A stretch of DNA of 64,000 nucleotides. It comes from Pyricularia pennisetigena. Its lineage: Eukaryota > Ascomycota > Sordariomycetes > Magnaporthales > Pyriculariaceae. Of this stretch, positions 34,382 to 45,888 are shown piece by piece (within the stretch, counting starts at the first letter, position 1; the number at the start of each line of letters is the position of its first letter). The notes beneath the pieces are model-generated. The model had not been told where the DNA came from and ran no database searches. It worked only from the letters and a program-made list of their open reading frames with translations. Where the stretch lies: NCBI RefSeq assembly GCF_004337985.1, contig NC_043743.1, positions 240,228 to 304,227 of the forward strand. Direction: 5' to 3'. Made by a program: the position numbers and the translations under genes.

Positions 34382-35272
34382 TTATGAAGGGGGAGCACCG
34401 CCACGGCCACGGCCAAATCCACCACGGCTGTAACGAGAAAGATAAAAGTCAGTCAGCCAGTCTCTACAATGCCATAGAAGTGCAGGGAGCCAATTCACGC
34501 CCCCCTTCACTTCATTTGGAGGAACTCACAATTGAGGCTGGAACTCGCCAGGCGCACCACCCTCCTTGCCCTCTCCGGCATCACGGCGGCGGTAGCCACC
34601 CTCACGGTCACCGCGGTCGCCACGGTCACCACCACGGCCACGGCCGAAAGGCCTCCGCTCACGCTCACCCTCGCCGCCCATCATACCGCGCGGGGGCGCA
34701 TGTGATCGCTGCTGCTTGATGTGGGTAGCAGGAACGATCTCGGCCGGCAGGTGCAGCCACTCGCGGAGGTAGTCGAGACCCTCAGGGGTGAGGGTGTAGT
34801 AGTAGTACTGCCACGAGAAACGGGTCTTGATCACTGTTATAGATCATCATTGCATGGTCAGTCTTCGGTCCTGTTACGTTCTTCGCCATAATGTGTCTGC
34901 ATTCGTCCTTCGCAGTAGGTATTCGGATCTGTTCAGGGAAAACGTACGGCCACGGGAGTTGAGCGACTGGCAAGCCTTGATGACGTAGAGGTTCTTGACG
35001 TTGGGAATATCGGGGTGCTCAGCGAGGTTGTAGTCCTTGGCAGCCACGAGCACACCCTCACGGAAGAGGTACTGTAGAGCGAGGAAATGTCAGTCTGCAA
35101 TGGTCGCGATCTGTGCAAAGCTGCCCGCCTCCCGCTATTCAGCCCCAAATGTCCTCCGCCAATGCCAATAACTGTTTTATGTATTTTCTCGTTTGATTTC
35201 CGCAATTATAGCTTCAGGGAATTATCGCCGTACCTCGTGGATCGCCTTGCGGTCAGCCTTTGGCATCAACAT
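34382..35272 (-). CDS. RPS10: 40S ribosomal protein eS10 (S10)
   Basis: Structural component of the small ribosomal subunit head. Four exons (35272-35234, 35071-34948, 34833-34530, 34427-34382) give 170 aa. The protein starts MLMPKADRKAIHEYLFREG and contains the plectin/S10 domain (YLFREGVLVAAKDYN, VIKACQSLNSRG, TRFSWQYYYYTLTPEG, WLHLPAEIVPATH). It ends in an Arg/Gly-rich tail with RGGFGRGRGGAPPS encoded partly by the small last exon, a typical fungal arrangement. All introns have GT...AG ends and keep frame. The short first exon (13 codons) followed by an intron is common for ribosomal protein genes. It is divergent from the Sde2 gene across 471 bp. Confidence 0.96.
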
Positions 35273-35743
35273 CGTGACGGGTCCTCGGAATCCGATGTTG
35301 TTTCGTTGGGTGGGTGGTGATTGGGGTCAACAGGTCGCAAAGGTCAACTCGGTCCTCTCCTCGAAATCGTTAAAGGGAGTTTTTCGATATGGGCTGGTGG
35401 ATTGATTTTGTGCTCGCGCGTGGGCTGGCTGGAGGGTGAGACCCCACTTAGACCGATGGCGGTGTCACGTGTGAGTAGAGGTACCTGGGTACCTTGCGGT
35501 TTTGACCCCACTTGGATCCGGGCATGCGCAAGTTGGTCCATGCGTCTTGTCGCCTCTGACGACCCTGAACGAAGGTTTTGGGTTTGGGTTGATCGCGTCT
35601 GGAGATTCGCCCTCCAAGCCTCATCATCATCCGGTTATCAGTGGGCAACGTAGACCACGTTCTTACACACAACACCGCCGTTGAAGACTTCAGAACTACG
35701 CCAAGCTCATATACAAGAAAAGAAAAAAAAAAACACAATCACG
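35273..35743. promoter_or_regulatory. Shared divergent promoter region, eS10 / Sde2
   Basis: 471 bp between two start codons facing away from each other. A purine-rich run (AGAAAAAAAAAA) precedes the Sde2 start. I cannot assign factor sites. Confidence 0.45.
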
Positions 35744-36640
35744 ATGACAAAAACAATAAACATTTTGGTTTCGACCTTCCCGGGACTGGGCGCAGCATCT
35801 ACCGTCTCCTTCCCTATCGAATCAACTTCAGCAGCATCAGAGATATGGGATCAACTGGAGCTCCGGGTGGCTCTTCCAAATCAGCGCCTCTTCCTCACCA
35901 CATACTGCAATAAGAACATCTCATCAACATCGACACAACGAGTCCAGTCTCTTCTACCAGACCCCAGCAATGACTTTCTTTCACTCCGACTCTCAGCCCC
36001 GTTATGCGGTGGCAAGGGTGGCTTTGGGTCCCAGCTCCGTGCTGCCGGTGGTCGCATGTCATCAAAAAAGAAGAGCACAGGCGACAATAACGGATCAAGT
36101 CGTAACCTGGATGGACGTCGTGTCAGGACTGCCAACGAGGCCAAGGCGCTGGCCGAGTACCTGGCCATCAAGCCCGACATGGAGAAGAAGGAAAAGGAGA
36201 AACGGCGGAAGAGATGGGAGGAGATCGTTGAGATGACGGAGAAGAAGGAGCACGAGATCAGGTACGGAGGGAAGGGGCGGCTCGACGGAAAGTGGGTGGA
36301 GGACAAGGAGGAGGCAGGAGAGAGGACAAGAGATGCCGTCCTCGCAGCTCTTATGGCGGGAAACATTACCGACAACATGATGGTCACTCCAGGCTCCAGC
36401 AGCAAAGAGACTGCTGTGCCGCTAGAGGAGGCTTCTAGCGACGAGGATATGGCCGAAGATGGTGAGGGTGAGAGTTCAGCTCCAACTTCGCCACCATCAG
36501 AGCCTGAAAAGGTTGACAAAGGAAAGGGAAAGGAAAAGACACCGACCCAAACGAAGGCCCCGGCGAAGAACATGAAGTTCAGTGGCTTTGACGAAGATGA
36601 CGAGTTCATGAGCTCGAGCGATGAGGATGAAAGCAAATAG
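35744..36640 (+). CDS. sde2: Sde2-like splicing / genome-stability protein with cleavable ubiquitin fold
   Basis: Nuclear protein; in fission yeast and humans Sde2 is made as a ubiquitin-like precursor that is cut after Gly-Gly and then works in the spliceosome and at replication forks. Single exon, 298 aa from the ATG at 35744. An in-frame ATG 63 bp upstream would add 21 residues that do not fit the fold. Residues 1-90 form the ubiquitin-like part, ending LCGGKGGFG with the cut expected after Gly90. A Sde2 core follows ([30 protein letters not shown]), then a charged helical segment. The C-terminus is acidic and Ser-rich ([19 protein letters not shown]). The KGGFGS sequence after the cut is diagnostic of the family. 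Confidence 0.93.
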   Translation: MTKTINILVSTFPGLGAASTVSFPIESTSAASEIWDQLELRVALPNQRLFLTTYCNKNISSTSTQRVQSLLPDPSNDFLSLRLSAPLCGGKGGFGSQLRAAGGRMSSKKKSTGDNNGSSRNLDGRRVRTANEAKALAEYLAIKPDMEKKEKEKRRKRWEEIVEMTEKKEHEIRYGGKGRLDGKWVEDKEEAGERTRDAVLAALMAGNITDNMMVTPGSSSKETAVPLEEASSDEDMAEDGEGESSAPTSPPSEPEKVDKGKGKEKTPTQTKAPAKNMKFSGFDEDDEFMSSSDEDESK

Positions 36641-37028
36641 GAGGGACGGATGTACTGTAATTTGTTTATCCATTCAGGCGTTTCGGGGTGTTACGAGCGG
36701 TCTTAGGATATTAGGATTCATAACGGGTTGTTTTACTGTGGCTTTGGTACTATGATAAGGAAGGACTCAACTTGACACCCGAGTATTACATTTTTTGTGA
36801 CTTGTGTAGCCTCTTAAAGTCTATATTCATGGGAGACAACGGCGGTGGCACTGCAGCATATTACATTTTTTAATTCGCAAAGTCACAGAAAGACGGTCAA
36901 GTCCACAAAATGCGATAGAAACAGAACGACATCTATTGACTCACGGCACCGTGGGGAGGTGATTCTATGACAAGCAGCTTTCCACGCCCCAATCCCCTTG
37001 ACCCATACTTCCTGCAAATATACCAAGT
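36641..37028. other. Convergent intergenic region, Sde2 / Cox12
   Basis: 388 bp between two stop codons. It must hold both 3' ends. No further gene is visible. Confidence 0.6.
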
Positions 37029-37632
37029 TTACTGGTCCAGCTTGACCGGGAAGTTGCCAGCCTCTGCGATCGCCAGTTAGCCACTGTACTTGAGGACAGT
37101 AATATATACACAGGAACATACCTCTTTGCGCATCCCAACGCTCGTACCATGAGCTGGGGCACAGGGAACGGTAGGCCAGCCAGAACTATATAAAAAGCAG
37201 TTTGTCAGCGGGTTGCCTGCAGGCTTCAAAAGGCTCAAAACTCAAATACGAACCTGACGGCAGGGAGCAAAGTCCTCGCCCTTGGCTAGGATGCACTTGT
37301 GGTAGTCGACATAGTTCTGCCAGCAGTGCTTGGTCTGGTTGGTGTTCGGGAACCGAGCGTCGACGCCTAACGAATGCCCGCGAATATTTGTCAGTCCGCC
37401 ACTCCTCGAATATCCAATCTAGGTCAACCATTCGCCGGCTTGCAAGGAAGCAATCGAGGCAGCGGCGACATCGGGAACCAATTGGGGTTTCATACCGGCT
37501 ACACGATGGGGGGTTAGCAAAAGTCCAAAATTCTATGGGCCGTGCTTAGGAGGGTTTTTCTCAGCAAGTCTGGCTCATAATCATACCTGTGACGAACTTG
37601 AAAGGCTTGGTAACGCGCTCCTCGTCTGACAT
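37029..37632 (-). CDS. COX12: Cytochrome c oxidase subunit VIb (Cox12/COX6B)
   Basis: Intermembrane-space subunit of respiratory complex IV that links the two oxidase monomers. Four exons (37632-37587, 37366-37254, 37185-37122, 37063-37029) give 85 aa: [16 protein letters not shown], then [20 protein letters not shown] and so on to FPVKLDQ. The twin cysteine motif is intact: Cys30-X9-Cys40 and Cys51-X10-Cys62, the CX9C-CX10C pattern imported by the Mia40 relay. Length is normal for the family. The first intron (220 bp) is longer than the rest. It is divergent from the MLRQ subunit gene, another respiratory-chain gene. Confidence 0.95.
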
Positions 37633-38076
37633 TTTGTGTGTATGATGTATACCGAGGCCAATTGGGTGGGTGCTGTTGCGGTGTGCTATTCGCTTCTCGG
37701 AGATCTGGCGAGTGATTGATTGTCGAGGCTAAACGACGTTCGCGACGGATAATCGAATGATGCTATGGAAAAGCTGCCTCAATTGTCAGGTCTGCAAAGG
37801 CAAGCTTGGACCAGTGAGCTTAGACCGGTACCTGAAAATGCTGCATTAATGCACGGAAATCGAGTGTACCTTCCTAGCCCTCGGCAAATTGAACAAGTGG
37901 GTCGAGGATTCTGGACTGGCGAACGGAAGGACCTGGAAATCGCTGTCTGACCTCATCAGCCCAAGTAAACCAAACGCCTCTCTCCAAAAAAGCTACATTA
38001 GGTACTGAAGCTACCCTATTGTAGCGAACAACAATCGCGACGACGAACCCCGAAGTTCTCGAGACAAATCGTTCAC
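37633..38076. promoter_or_regulatory. Divergent promoter region, Cox12 / MLRQ subunit
   Basis: 444 bp between two respiratory-chain genes transcribed away from each other, so co-regulation from a shared promoter is plausible. No specific site is claimed. Confidence 0.4.
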
Positions 38077-38671
38077 GATGCATCCCACGCAACGCCTTCG
38101 CATGTTCCAACCGACACGCCGCATGATGCGGCCCGTTCCCGTGAGTGCAATTGAGCAGGAAAAAGAATCGAATCATGATACCCTATTTGGTGTCGTGTGG
38201 TAGCTTTTCCCCAATGCTAACCCAATCAATCTGCTGCAGAACGAGGAACAAGCTGGTATGCATAGGTCCCTTCGCTAAATTGACGTCCTATGGTCAATGG
38301 CTCGTCATTAGACTCTGCATTGCAGCTCCACGATGCGTCGAAAAGTGACAATGGCTTACTGGGGACATTAATTCTAGCACACACCATCTCCCAACGCCTT
38401 CGTCGTCTCCGAAAGATCCCTCCGGAGTTGCTGCCCCTTGGTACGTCGGCGTCCTTAAGAAGCCTCTGGACAGGGAGCTCCGCTTGCTATCTACCATGAA
38501 CCAAATCATCTAACATGTCCCACAATATCAGGTGTTGTCGTCGGTTTTGCTGTCATCGCCGCCGCCTACTCCAGCCTGCGACACTTCATGACCGACAAGA
38601 CTATCCGTCTGAAGCGTCAGAACCGTGCTGCTGACTCCCACAGCGAGGAACATGGCGAGGGCGCTCACTAG
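38077..38671 (+). CDS. NADH-ubiquinone oxidoreductase MLRQ / B12D-type subunit
   Basis: Small single-span inner-membrane protein of the respiratory chain. The MLRQ/NDUFA4 family has been assigned to complex I and later to complex IV. Four exons (38077-38139, 38240-38255, 38378-38440, 38532-38671) give 93 aa. Exon 2 is only 16 nt and encodes NEEQA. Visible order: basic N-terminus (MHPTQRLRMFQPTRRMMRPVP), then AHTISQRLRRLRKIPPELLP, then a membrane segment (GVVVGFAVIAAAYSSLRHF), then TDKTIRLKRQNRA and a His/Glu-rich tail. A later in-frame ATG (Met9, MFQPTRRM) is a possible alternative start. All junctions keep frame. Confidence 0.88.
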
Positions 38672-38972
38672 ATAGGGAATGGAAGCACGTGTAGCATAGT
38701 TAGACGGAGGTTACAGCCAGTCTGCGGCATCTGGGAAGCCAAAAAGTCACAACAATCGAACGGTGTACGTTGGGTATTGTCACAAATACGGACGCCTGGT
38801 TATCAAGATATTATTTTATTTTTCCCTGACACTCAAACACTCGATTTTTGATGTCTCCATCATTGTTCCTAAGCCTTTTCTGGTTGATCCAAACACGTGA
38901 TACCATTAAACGCCATCTAACGCCGATGCTATGCAAATTAGAACAGTCGACTGCTTCAGCCTAAGAATGCTC
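38672..38972. other. Convergent intergenic region, MLRQ / RRM gene
   Basis: 301 bp between stop codons. Nothing else is recognised. Confidence 0.6.
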
Positions 38973-39514
38973 TCACTCAGGTCTAGGACCGGCAACATCC
39001 AATCCTTCCAGCCCCTGCATAGGATCTTCTGCTGGAGAAGCAGGTTCCGCCGCCACAGCTGACTGATCTCCAGTCAACCTATCCTCCTCACTGACGGCAT
39101 TTTTTGCAAGCCACCCCTCCTGCAGACTTCAAGTCAGCATAAAGCCCGATAGTGGCAACATGCATTAGCAAATAAATAATATAAAACACCAACCTGCTCC
39201 CAGACGGCCGTCTTGCTGCCAAGTCCCTCGTTAGCACTCTTTGGTGGCTTCGCAGCATGGACCTTGATGATTCTTCCAAAGAATTCTGACTGATCCATAT
39301 TGTCCATGGCTTCTTTGGCATCATCTGCATCCTCATACTCGACATATGCAAAGCCCCTGTGCGTCTCTGCCGATTTTGGGTTGTCGTTCTTGGGCATCTT
39401 CACGTCGGCTATTTCACCAAAGGGGATGAATGCATCGTGCAGGCTCGCCTCTGTTGCCGCGGCGGGCAAGCCTCCGACGTAGAGGGTTGCCTTCCAGCGA
39501 GACGCGTCTGTCAT
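38973..39514 (-). CDS. Small RRM RNA-binding protein
   Basis: Single RNA-recognition motif protein of 155 aa from two exons (39514-39194 and 39119-38973). The RRM occupies residues about 9-87: RNP2 is LYVGGL (11-16) and RNP1 is RGFAYVEY (53-60), with the conserved aromatics present. A short acidic tail follows (EGWLAKNAVSEEDRLTG ... GLEGLDVAGPRPE). The RRM resembles that of the nuclear cyclophilin PPIE/Cyp33, but no cyclophilin domain follows, so it is a stand-alone RRM protein, possibly a splicing factor. A run of 19 T lies directly upstream of the start on the plus strand. It is divergent from SEC31. Confidence 0.88.
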
Positions 39515-40129
39515 TTTTTTTTTTTTTTTGGCGTAATTCTGAGGGTGAGAAATAGAGAGAAGCTGGTTGCTGCGAGGTCGATACTTGATACTGCTGCCCT
39601 CGTTTGGTGATCAACTCGAGTACTAAACCCGTTAAATGGCACGATTATGCATCTATCACAGATTATACTTTCGGATATGTGCAAGGAAAGGCAGGCAGAC
39701 GAGTTGTTGGCTACTCGATAAAGTCTGTGCGTCAACATTGTCTTTTTGGTGGGGCTCAAGCATTGAAACCTGGAGGTGTCAATGTCTTAGCGCAGTTGTC
39801 TTAAGGTACAACCAAGGCCACATTGAATTAACTGGTAAGATCCCAGCAAGCCTAGGAGCTTATGGGCGGCGAACCATAATCGTCCCCCAAAGTGCCACGC
39901 TAGCTACTTCAAACCACTCTGTATTACACCACCTTCTTCAGCAAGCATCAGCAGCAGCGAGATCTCCCACCATTTAATTTTCTGCAGCGAAAAATAGAGA
40001 CCTCAAGAGGCTCTTTGCTGTTACCGGATTATTACTTTATTTTACTTCTCAAAACAATCACTTGTACCAGGCCAACTTGCATATACGACACTCAGGCCAT
40101 ATAAACCAAAACCTGGCCTCTACTACGCC
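39515..40129. promoter_or_regulatory. Divergent promoter region, RRM gene / SEC31
   Basis: 615 bp between two starts, with the T/A-rich run next to the RRM gene. No conserved gene is seen in it. Confidence 0.4.
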
Positions 40130-43100
40130 ATGGTCCGACTTAGGGAGATCCCGCGGACGGCGGCTTTTGCTTGGTCGCCCGATACTTCCGCCCCAATCGT
40201 AGTCACAGGCACTCGCGCAGGAGCTGTGGATGCCGACTTTTCAGATGAGACAAAGTTGGAGCTTTGGGACCTTAAGCTTGATGATGAGGGCCAAGGACTA
40301 GAGCTCCAGCCCATTGCGAGCATCAGTGCGGATTCAAGGTAGGCCATCGATACCAGAAACCGCATGGTTTCTGGCTTGTGTCCGCCTGTCTGCCTGCCTG
40401 CCTGCATTTCCTACTCACACTATCTTCATATGTTCTCCCTTTTAGGTTTTTTGATATTGCGTGGGGTCCGCCGAACGAGGACCACCCAAGGGGCATCATC
40501 GCCGGAGCGTTAGAGAATGGCTCCCTCGACCTGTGGGACGCCGAGAAGCTCCTGTCGGGCGCATCGGATGCTCACATGTCACGAACTACAAAACACACGG
40601 GCGCCATCAAGTCCTTACAGTTCAACCCCCTGAAACCTCAGATTCTCGCGACGGCTGGAACCAAGGGCGAGCTCTTCATATACGACGTCAATGACATTTC
40701 AAACCCATTCCGTCTGGGCACTGCCGCCGCCCGCTCTGACGATCTTGAGTGTGTAGCATGGAACAGGAAGGTTCCGCACATCCTGGCGACTGGTGGTTCG
40801 GGTGGCTTTGTTACTGTTTGGGATTTGAAGACCAGGAAGGCTTCTCTGACGCTCAACAACAGCCGCAAGGCCGTTAGTGCTATTGCATGGGATCCTAACA
40901 ACTCGACTAAACTACTCACTGCCACTCCCGATGACACTATGCCCGTTATCTTTCTGTGGGATCTGCGGAACTCGAATGCGCCCGAGAGGACTCTGCAGGG
41001 CCATGAGCAGGGAGTGCTCTCCGTTTCTTGGTGTCAGCAGGACAGCGATCTCCTGATTTCCTGCGGCAAGGACAACAGGACTATTGTCTGGAACCCTCAG
41101 ACCGGCGAGCGCTACGGAGAGTTCCCCGAGGTCACCAACTGGACCTTCCTGGCGCGCTTCAACCCTACCAACCCCAACCTCTCCGCCACCGCCTCTTTTG
41201 ACGGGAAGATTACGATACAAACACTGCAGAACACCAACCCCTCCGCGACCCAGGCGGCTGCACAGAACAGCCTTGACGGGGAGGACTTCTTCACCAAGGC
41301 CCAGACGCAGCCTCAGGGTGCGTCTTTCACCCTGACCAAGGCCCCTCTGTGGTACCAGCGACCTGTTGGTGCCTCTTTTGGCTTTGGCGGCAAGGTCGTG
41401 GTGTTCAAGAAGAAGCAGACAGCACCTGGCCAGCCCAGAGCCTCGGAGATTTCCATTTCCCACTTTTCGGTAGACTCTGAGATTGGTTCCGCGACCGAGA
41501 AGTTTGAGGAGGCGATCAAGGCTGGCGACTTGAAGAGCATCTGCCAGTCGCACCTGGAGAATGCCAAGTCTGAGGACGAGACCACTGCATGGAAGGTCAT
41601 GGAGACTCTTGTTGCGGAGAACCCTCGCAAACAGGTTGTCGAGTACCTCGGACTCTCGGCAGAGGAGGCTCCTGCTTCCCCGGAGAGTACAACAGAGGAG
41701 GGAGCTGAGAAGGAGGATGCCGGGGCGGAGCCCGAGAAGGAATCGTTCAAGAAGCACAAGAAGAACAGGTTATCTACTTTCTTCGCCGAAGGTGGAGATG
41801 GAGACGATTTCCTTGCCGGGTTGGCTGCGACCAAGGGCGCCAAGACAGACAGCCCCTTCCACTTGCTCCGGGAGGGCAACACTAGCCTGGAAGACTCAGT
41901 CACGCGGGCCATTATGCTTGGCAACTTTGCCAAGGCTGTCGAAATCTGTATCAAGGCTGACCGCATAGCCGACGCGTTCCTCATCGCCAACTGTGGTGGC
42001 AAGGAGCTGGTCGACCAGGTCCAGACGGCGTACATCAGCGCCAAGAAGGGTAGCCCAAGCTACCTGAGGCTGCTTGGATCTGTCATCAACGAAAACCTCT
42101 GGGATGTTGTTTATAACGCCGACCTTGCCGATTGGAAGGAGACCATGGCAACCCTTTGCACTTTTGCCAAGCCTGAAGAGTTCCCCGACCTTTGCGAGGC
42201 GCTGGGAGACCGTCTCTTCGAGACTGGCAGCCGACAAGATGCTTCCTTTTGCTTCCTGGTCGGGTCCAAGCTTGAAAAGGTTGTTGGCATCTGGATTGAG
42301 GCGCTCGAGGAGGCCGAGAAGGCTGAGATCCAGGAGGCAGAGGCGGACAACACCTTCTCAGTCCACGCTAGATCTCTGCAGCAGCTCATCGAAAAGGTCA
42401 CTGTGTTCCGACACGTCACCAAGTTCCAGGATGCCGAGGCAAGCAAGACCTCTGACTGGAAGTTGGCCTCTCTGTACGACAAGTACATTGAGTACGCCGA
42501 CATTGTCGCAGCACACGGCCAGCTTTCCATAGCGCAGAAGTACCTGGAGCTGGTGCCTGCCTCGTACTCTGGTGCAGAGGTTGCCCGTAAGCGCCTGCAG
42601 CTTGCGACCAAGAAGCCTGGTACTCAGCCCGCGGCTGCAAAGGTCCAGCAGACGCCCGCTGCAGCCCGTCTGCCGACGAGGCAACAGCCTGTTGGCTACC
42701 AGCCTCCCCAGCAGCAGCAGCCGCCCATGTCGACCCCTTACGGCATGCCGCCGGCGCCTCAGACACAGACTCCGGCAGCCAACCCTTATGCTCCTCCCTC
42801 GGCGTCTCCATACGCACCTACTGGCGCCACCCCTTACCAGCCACAGCAAACCTCTTCGTACGCTCCTCCTCAGCCAGCGGGCGGTGCGGGAGCATATGGA
42901 CCCACACCGGTAGTTGGTTACGGTCAGCCTCAGCAGAACTTCGGTGCACCGCCTCCTCGCAATACCACCCCGTCGGCGCTGCCACCATCCAGGACCGTCG
43001 ACGCTGGCAGCTGGAACGATGTTCCGATGGTCACAAAGGCTCCTCCTCCGCGCCGATCCACACCCAGTGTCGCCCCCGTCACTTCCCCATTCTCGACTCA

Positions 43101-44164
43101 ACAAGTTGGCATGGCAGCCCCTCCCCAAAGCCCGTACATGGGACAGAGGGGCACTGCGACGCCTCCGCCGCCCCCGCCCAAGGCTGGTCAAGGCCCTCCT
43201 CGCATGGCATCGCCACTTACTAGCCCCCCTCAGGCTGGATTCGGTGGTGCCGCACCTCCAAGGCCTACCTCGGCTGCTTCATCAACGTATGCACCTCCCC
43301 CTCCTGCCCCAGGGCAGTCACTTGGAATGAACGCGCCGCCCGCCCGTACTGCGTCGCCCTACAGCGTGGCTCCCTCGGCACCGCCACCATCAAACAGGTA
43401 TGCGCCTTCTCCGGCCATGCAGCAACAGCAGGCCGGGCCGGGTCCGGCCGGCTCGATGCCTCCTCCGCCCGCCATGAGCCGCCCGCCTCCTGCGAATCCC
43501 TACGCTGCCGCTCCCCAGCAGTCGCCTGCTCCAGGTGGACAATACGCCCCTTCGCCGTACGGTGCCCCGCCCCAGGCTGGTCAACCGCCCATGGCCCCGC
43601 CCCCGAGCTCTCAGGTCGGACCACCTCCTGGAGGTCGAGGCCCGATGAGCACCCCGACACCGCCCCCGCCTCGCGCGGCGGCAGCTCCCCCGGCAAAGAC
43701 CAAGTATCCTCCAGGGGACAGGTCACACATCCCGGCATCGGCTCAGCAGCTCGTTGAGATACTGAGCAGGGACATGGAGCGTGTGGCGGCCAAGGCGCCG
43801 GCATCATTCGCCCCGCACGTCAAGGACACGCAGAAGCGGTTGAACTACCTGTTTGACCACCTCAACAATGAGGAGCTGGTCAAGCCGGACACTATTGCTC
43901 AGCTCAACACGCTGGCGCAGGCGATTGAGGCCAAGGACTACACCGCGGCACAGCAGCTGCAGGTCAAGATCCAGACGGAGAAGACTGAGGAGTGCGGACA
44001 ATGGATTGTGAGTTTAATTTTATCATTTTCTGTTTTGTTCTTATGTGAAGTTTCCTACTGCTCGCCGATGGGATGGGAATATGACGGAAAGTATGCTAAT
44101 ATGATGTGTTCACCTACAGGTCGGCGTCAAGAGGCTTATCAGCATGAGCAAGGCTACTCCCTAG
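40130..44164 (+). CDS. SEC31: COPII outer-coat protein Sec31
   Basis: Scaffold of COPII vesicles at ER exit sites. With Sec13 it forms the outer cage and stimulates Sar1 GTP hydrolysis. Three exons (40130-40338, 40446-44007, 44120-44164) give 1271 aa. Residues 1 to about 340 form the WD40 propeller (LELWDL, SLDLWD, ELFIYD, TVWDL, FLWDLR, IVWNP). Residues of about 400-760 hold the helical coatomer element ([37 protein letters not shown]). About 770-1170 is a very Pro/Gln-rich segment that recruits Sec23. The last 100 residues are the conserved helical C-terminus ([23 protein letters not shown]), with the final SMSKATP encoded by the 45-nt last exon. The start is [17 protein letters not shown], as in other fungi. 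Confidence 0.97.
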
Positions 44165-45210
44165 TTTATGGATGAGGTTTCCTTGCGGCAGGGTAGAGAG
44201 TATATCTGGTCAGAGGATGGAGATGGGGAAATAGAAAAAGCGAAAATGTAGAGCCTGCTTTTAGAGTCTTGGAACCGTAGTGAGAGAAGACAAAGAAATC
44301 TGATTTATACAATGTTTTTCATTTGATAACTCTGCATTATGATGACTGCCCTAAGGGAGGGTCACTGCGTTTTGTGTCGTCAGACAGAGACGTAAAAGGT
44401 AGTGGCGGATTCCGATGATGAGATATGCGAGTGATATGCAGGACAAGTCAATTAACTCTGGTCAAGACGTAGTTAATTAAGCTGATGTATTCAACTAAAA
44501 CATGAGACTGGATGAAATGTTCCCGTGCCCGTTTCATGACGTACGGCTACCGTTGAATTTTTTTCTTCTTCCGGTTTCTTTCTCTCTTTTTTTTTCACTT
44601 TTCTGTGTTTTTTTTACGTACAGAGAGCAGGTAATATGTACATCCAAGGCCATGTTGTAACACAACGGGCGGTCCAGGTGATGTCCTGCCCGCCGCTCCT
44701 TTTTCAGATCAAGGGTCCCCCAGACCCCCCACTATAAACAGCTTTAAACCCCAATTTATGATCCAGCCTTGCAAGCGACCTATAAAACCGACTCGCGTCA
44801 ACGTCATCATCACCCCACGATCGGATCTCGACTTGTTGCCAGTCAACCAAACCACCAGGGCGGGACGACCCTTTTTTTTGGGGGGAGGGGCCAATTTGTG
44901 TTTGTTGAACTTGAATACACCGCCATTGAAAAAAACACCTCTCGCCTGTCGCTCCCTAATCCTCATTTGTAAGCTAGAAATTAGTTCTCTCTCCTGCCCG
45001 CTTAGAATCGGGAGTGACAGAGAGAAAAAGAAAAGGAAAGGAGGGGGACGATTCGAGAAAAGCAACAATCGTCGGGAAAAAAGGACCTTTTTTTTTTCTT
45101 AAAAAACAAAACAACAACAACAACAAAAAGTCCTCTCGAATAGAGGGGGAAAACCCAAAAGAAAACAAAACAATCACCCCGGAGAACAAACAAACAGCAA
45201 ACAAACAAAG
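44165..45210. other. Intergenic, SEC31 3' end to YPI1 promoter and leader
   Basis: 1046 bp with T-rich runs at 44560-44610 and a long A/C-rich tract just before the YPI1 start (about 45090-45210: repeated AACAACAAC and AAACAAACA), probably its 5' leader. No gene is supported. Confidence 0.55.
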
Positions 45211-45888
45211 ATGGCGTCTCGCCAATCCCGCCAACAACCCACAACCTCGGCGCCGGCGGCGAGCCGGACGCAGACGGAAACGACAACGACCTCCTCCTCA
45301 CAAGACCAGCCGCCACGGGACGCAGCCCACGAGGCCGCGCGGCCTCAGCCGGCGATCCTCCGCCTCCGGGGCGTGCGCGCGTCGAGCGGGCCGTCGGTTC
45401 GCTGGGCCGAGGGCGTGGTGGACAACGAAGGGCTGGGGCGGAAATCGTCCAAAGGTAACAACACTTGGGATACCAATCTCTTTTTGCTTTTAGGAGTCCT
45501 CTTCTTTTCTGGTGTCTTTGCAAAGCTAACAAAAACACCCCAAGTCTGCTGCATCTACCACCCCACCAAACCCGTAGGCGAATCCTCAGACGAGTCGTCA
45601 TCCTCGTCTGACGACGACGACGACGACTCCTCGGGCACCGACAGCGACGACTCGACCCGCGGCAAGGGCAAGAGGAAACATGCCGGTGGTGGCGGAGGAG
45701 GCAAGAAGCATCGAGGAGGAGGGGACTGCCACGGCCATAACCACGACCACGGAGGCGGAAGCGGGGGTGCCAGGAAGAAGAAAAAGAAGCGCACCCCGAG
45801 CCCAAACGCCTACGAAAAGATGCCCAAGGTCAAGCCCAGGGCGGTCGCTCCCGAGGGGGGCGGGGCGCCTGGTGCGTCGGGGCAATGA
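45211..45888 (+). CDS. YPI1: Type 1 phosphatase regulator YPI1 (inhibitor-3 / PPP1R11 family)
   Basis: Nuclear regulator of protein phosphatase 1 (Glc7). Two exons (45211-45454 and 45545-45888, 90-bp intron) give 195 aa. The family core sits across the junction: PSVRWAEGVVDNEGLGRKSSK, then VCCIYH. V63-R64-W65 lies in the PP1-docking part. The CCIYH is typical of the inhibitor-3 group. Flanks are low-complexity: a Ser/Thr/Gln-rich N-terminus, then an acidic Ser/Asp run (SSDESSSSSDDDDDDSS), a Gly/His-rich stretch and KKKKKKRTPSPNAYEKMPK. Unspliced reading also stays open, so intron retention would insert 30 residues into the core. Confidence 0.93.
   Translation: MASRQSRQQPTTSAPAASRTQTETTTTSSSQDQPPRDAAHEAARPQPAILRLRGVRASSGPSVRWAEGVVDNEGLGRKSSKGNNTWDTNLFLLLGVLFFSGVFAKLTKTPQVCCIYHPTKPVGESSDESSSSSDDDDDDSSGTDSDDSTRGKGKRKHAGGGGGGKKHRGGGDCHGHNHDHGGGSGGARKKKKKRTPSPNAYEKMPKVKPRAVAPEGGGAPGASGQ

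Noticed and set aside
42358..43191. Long minus-strand frames inside SEC31
   Set aside because: Shadows of the Pro/Gln-rich segment; low-complexity translations with no family features.
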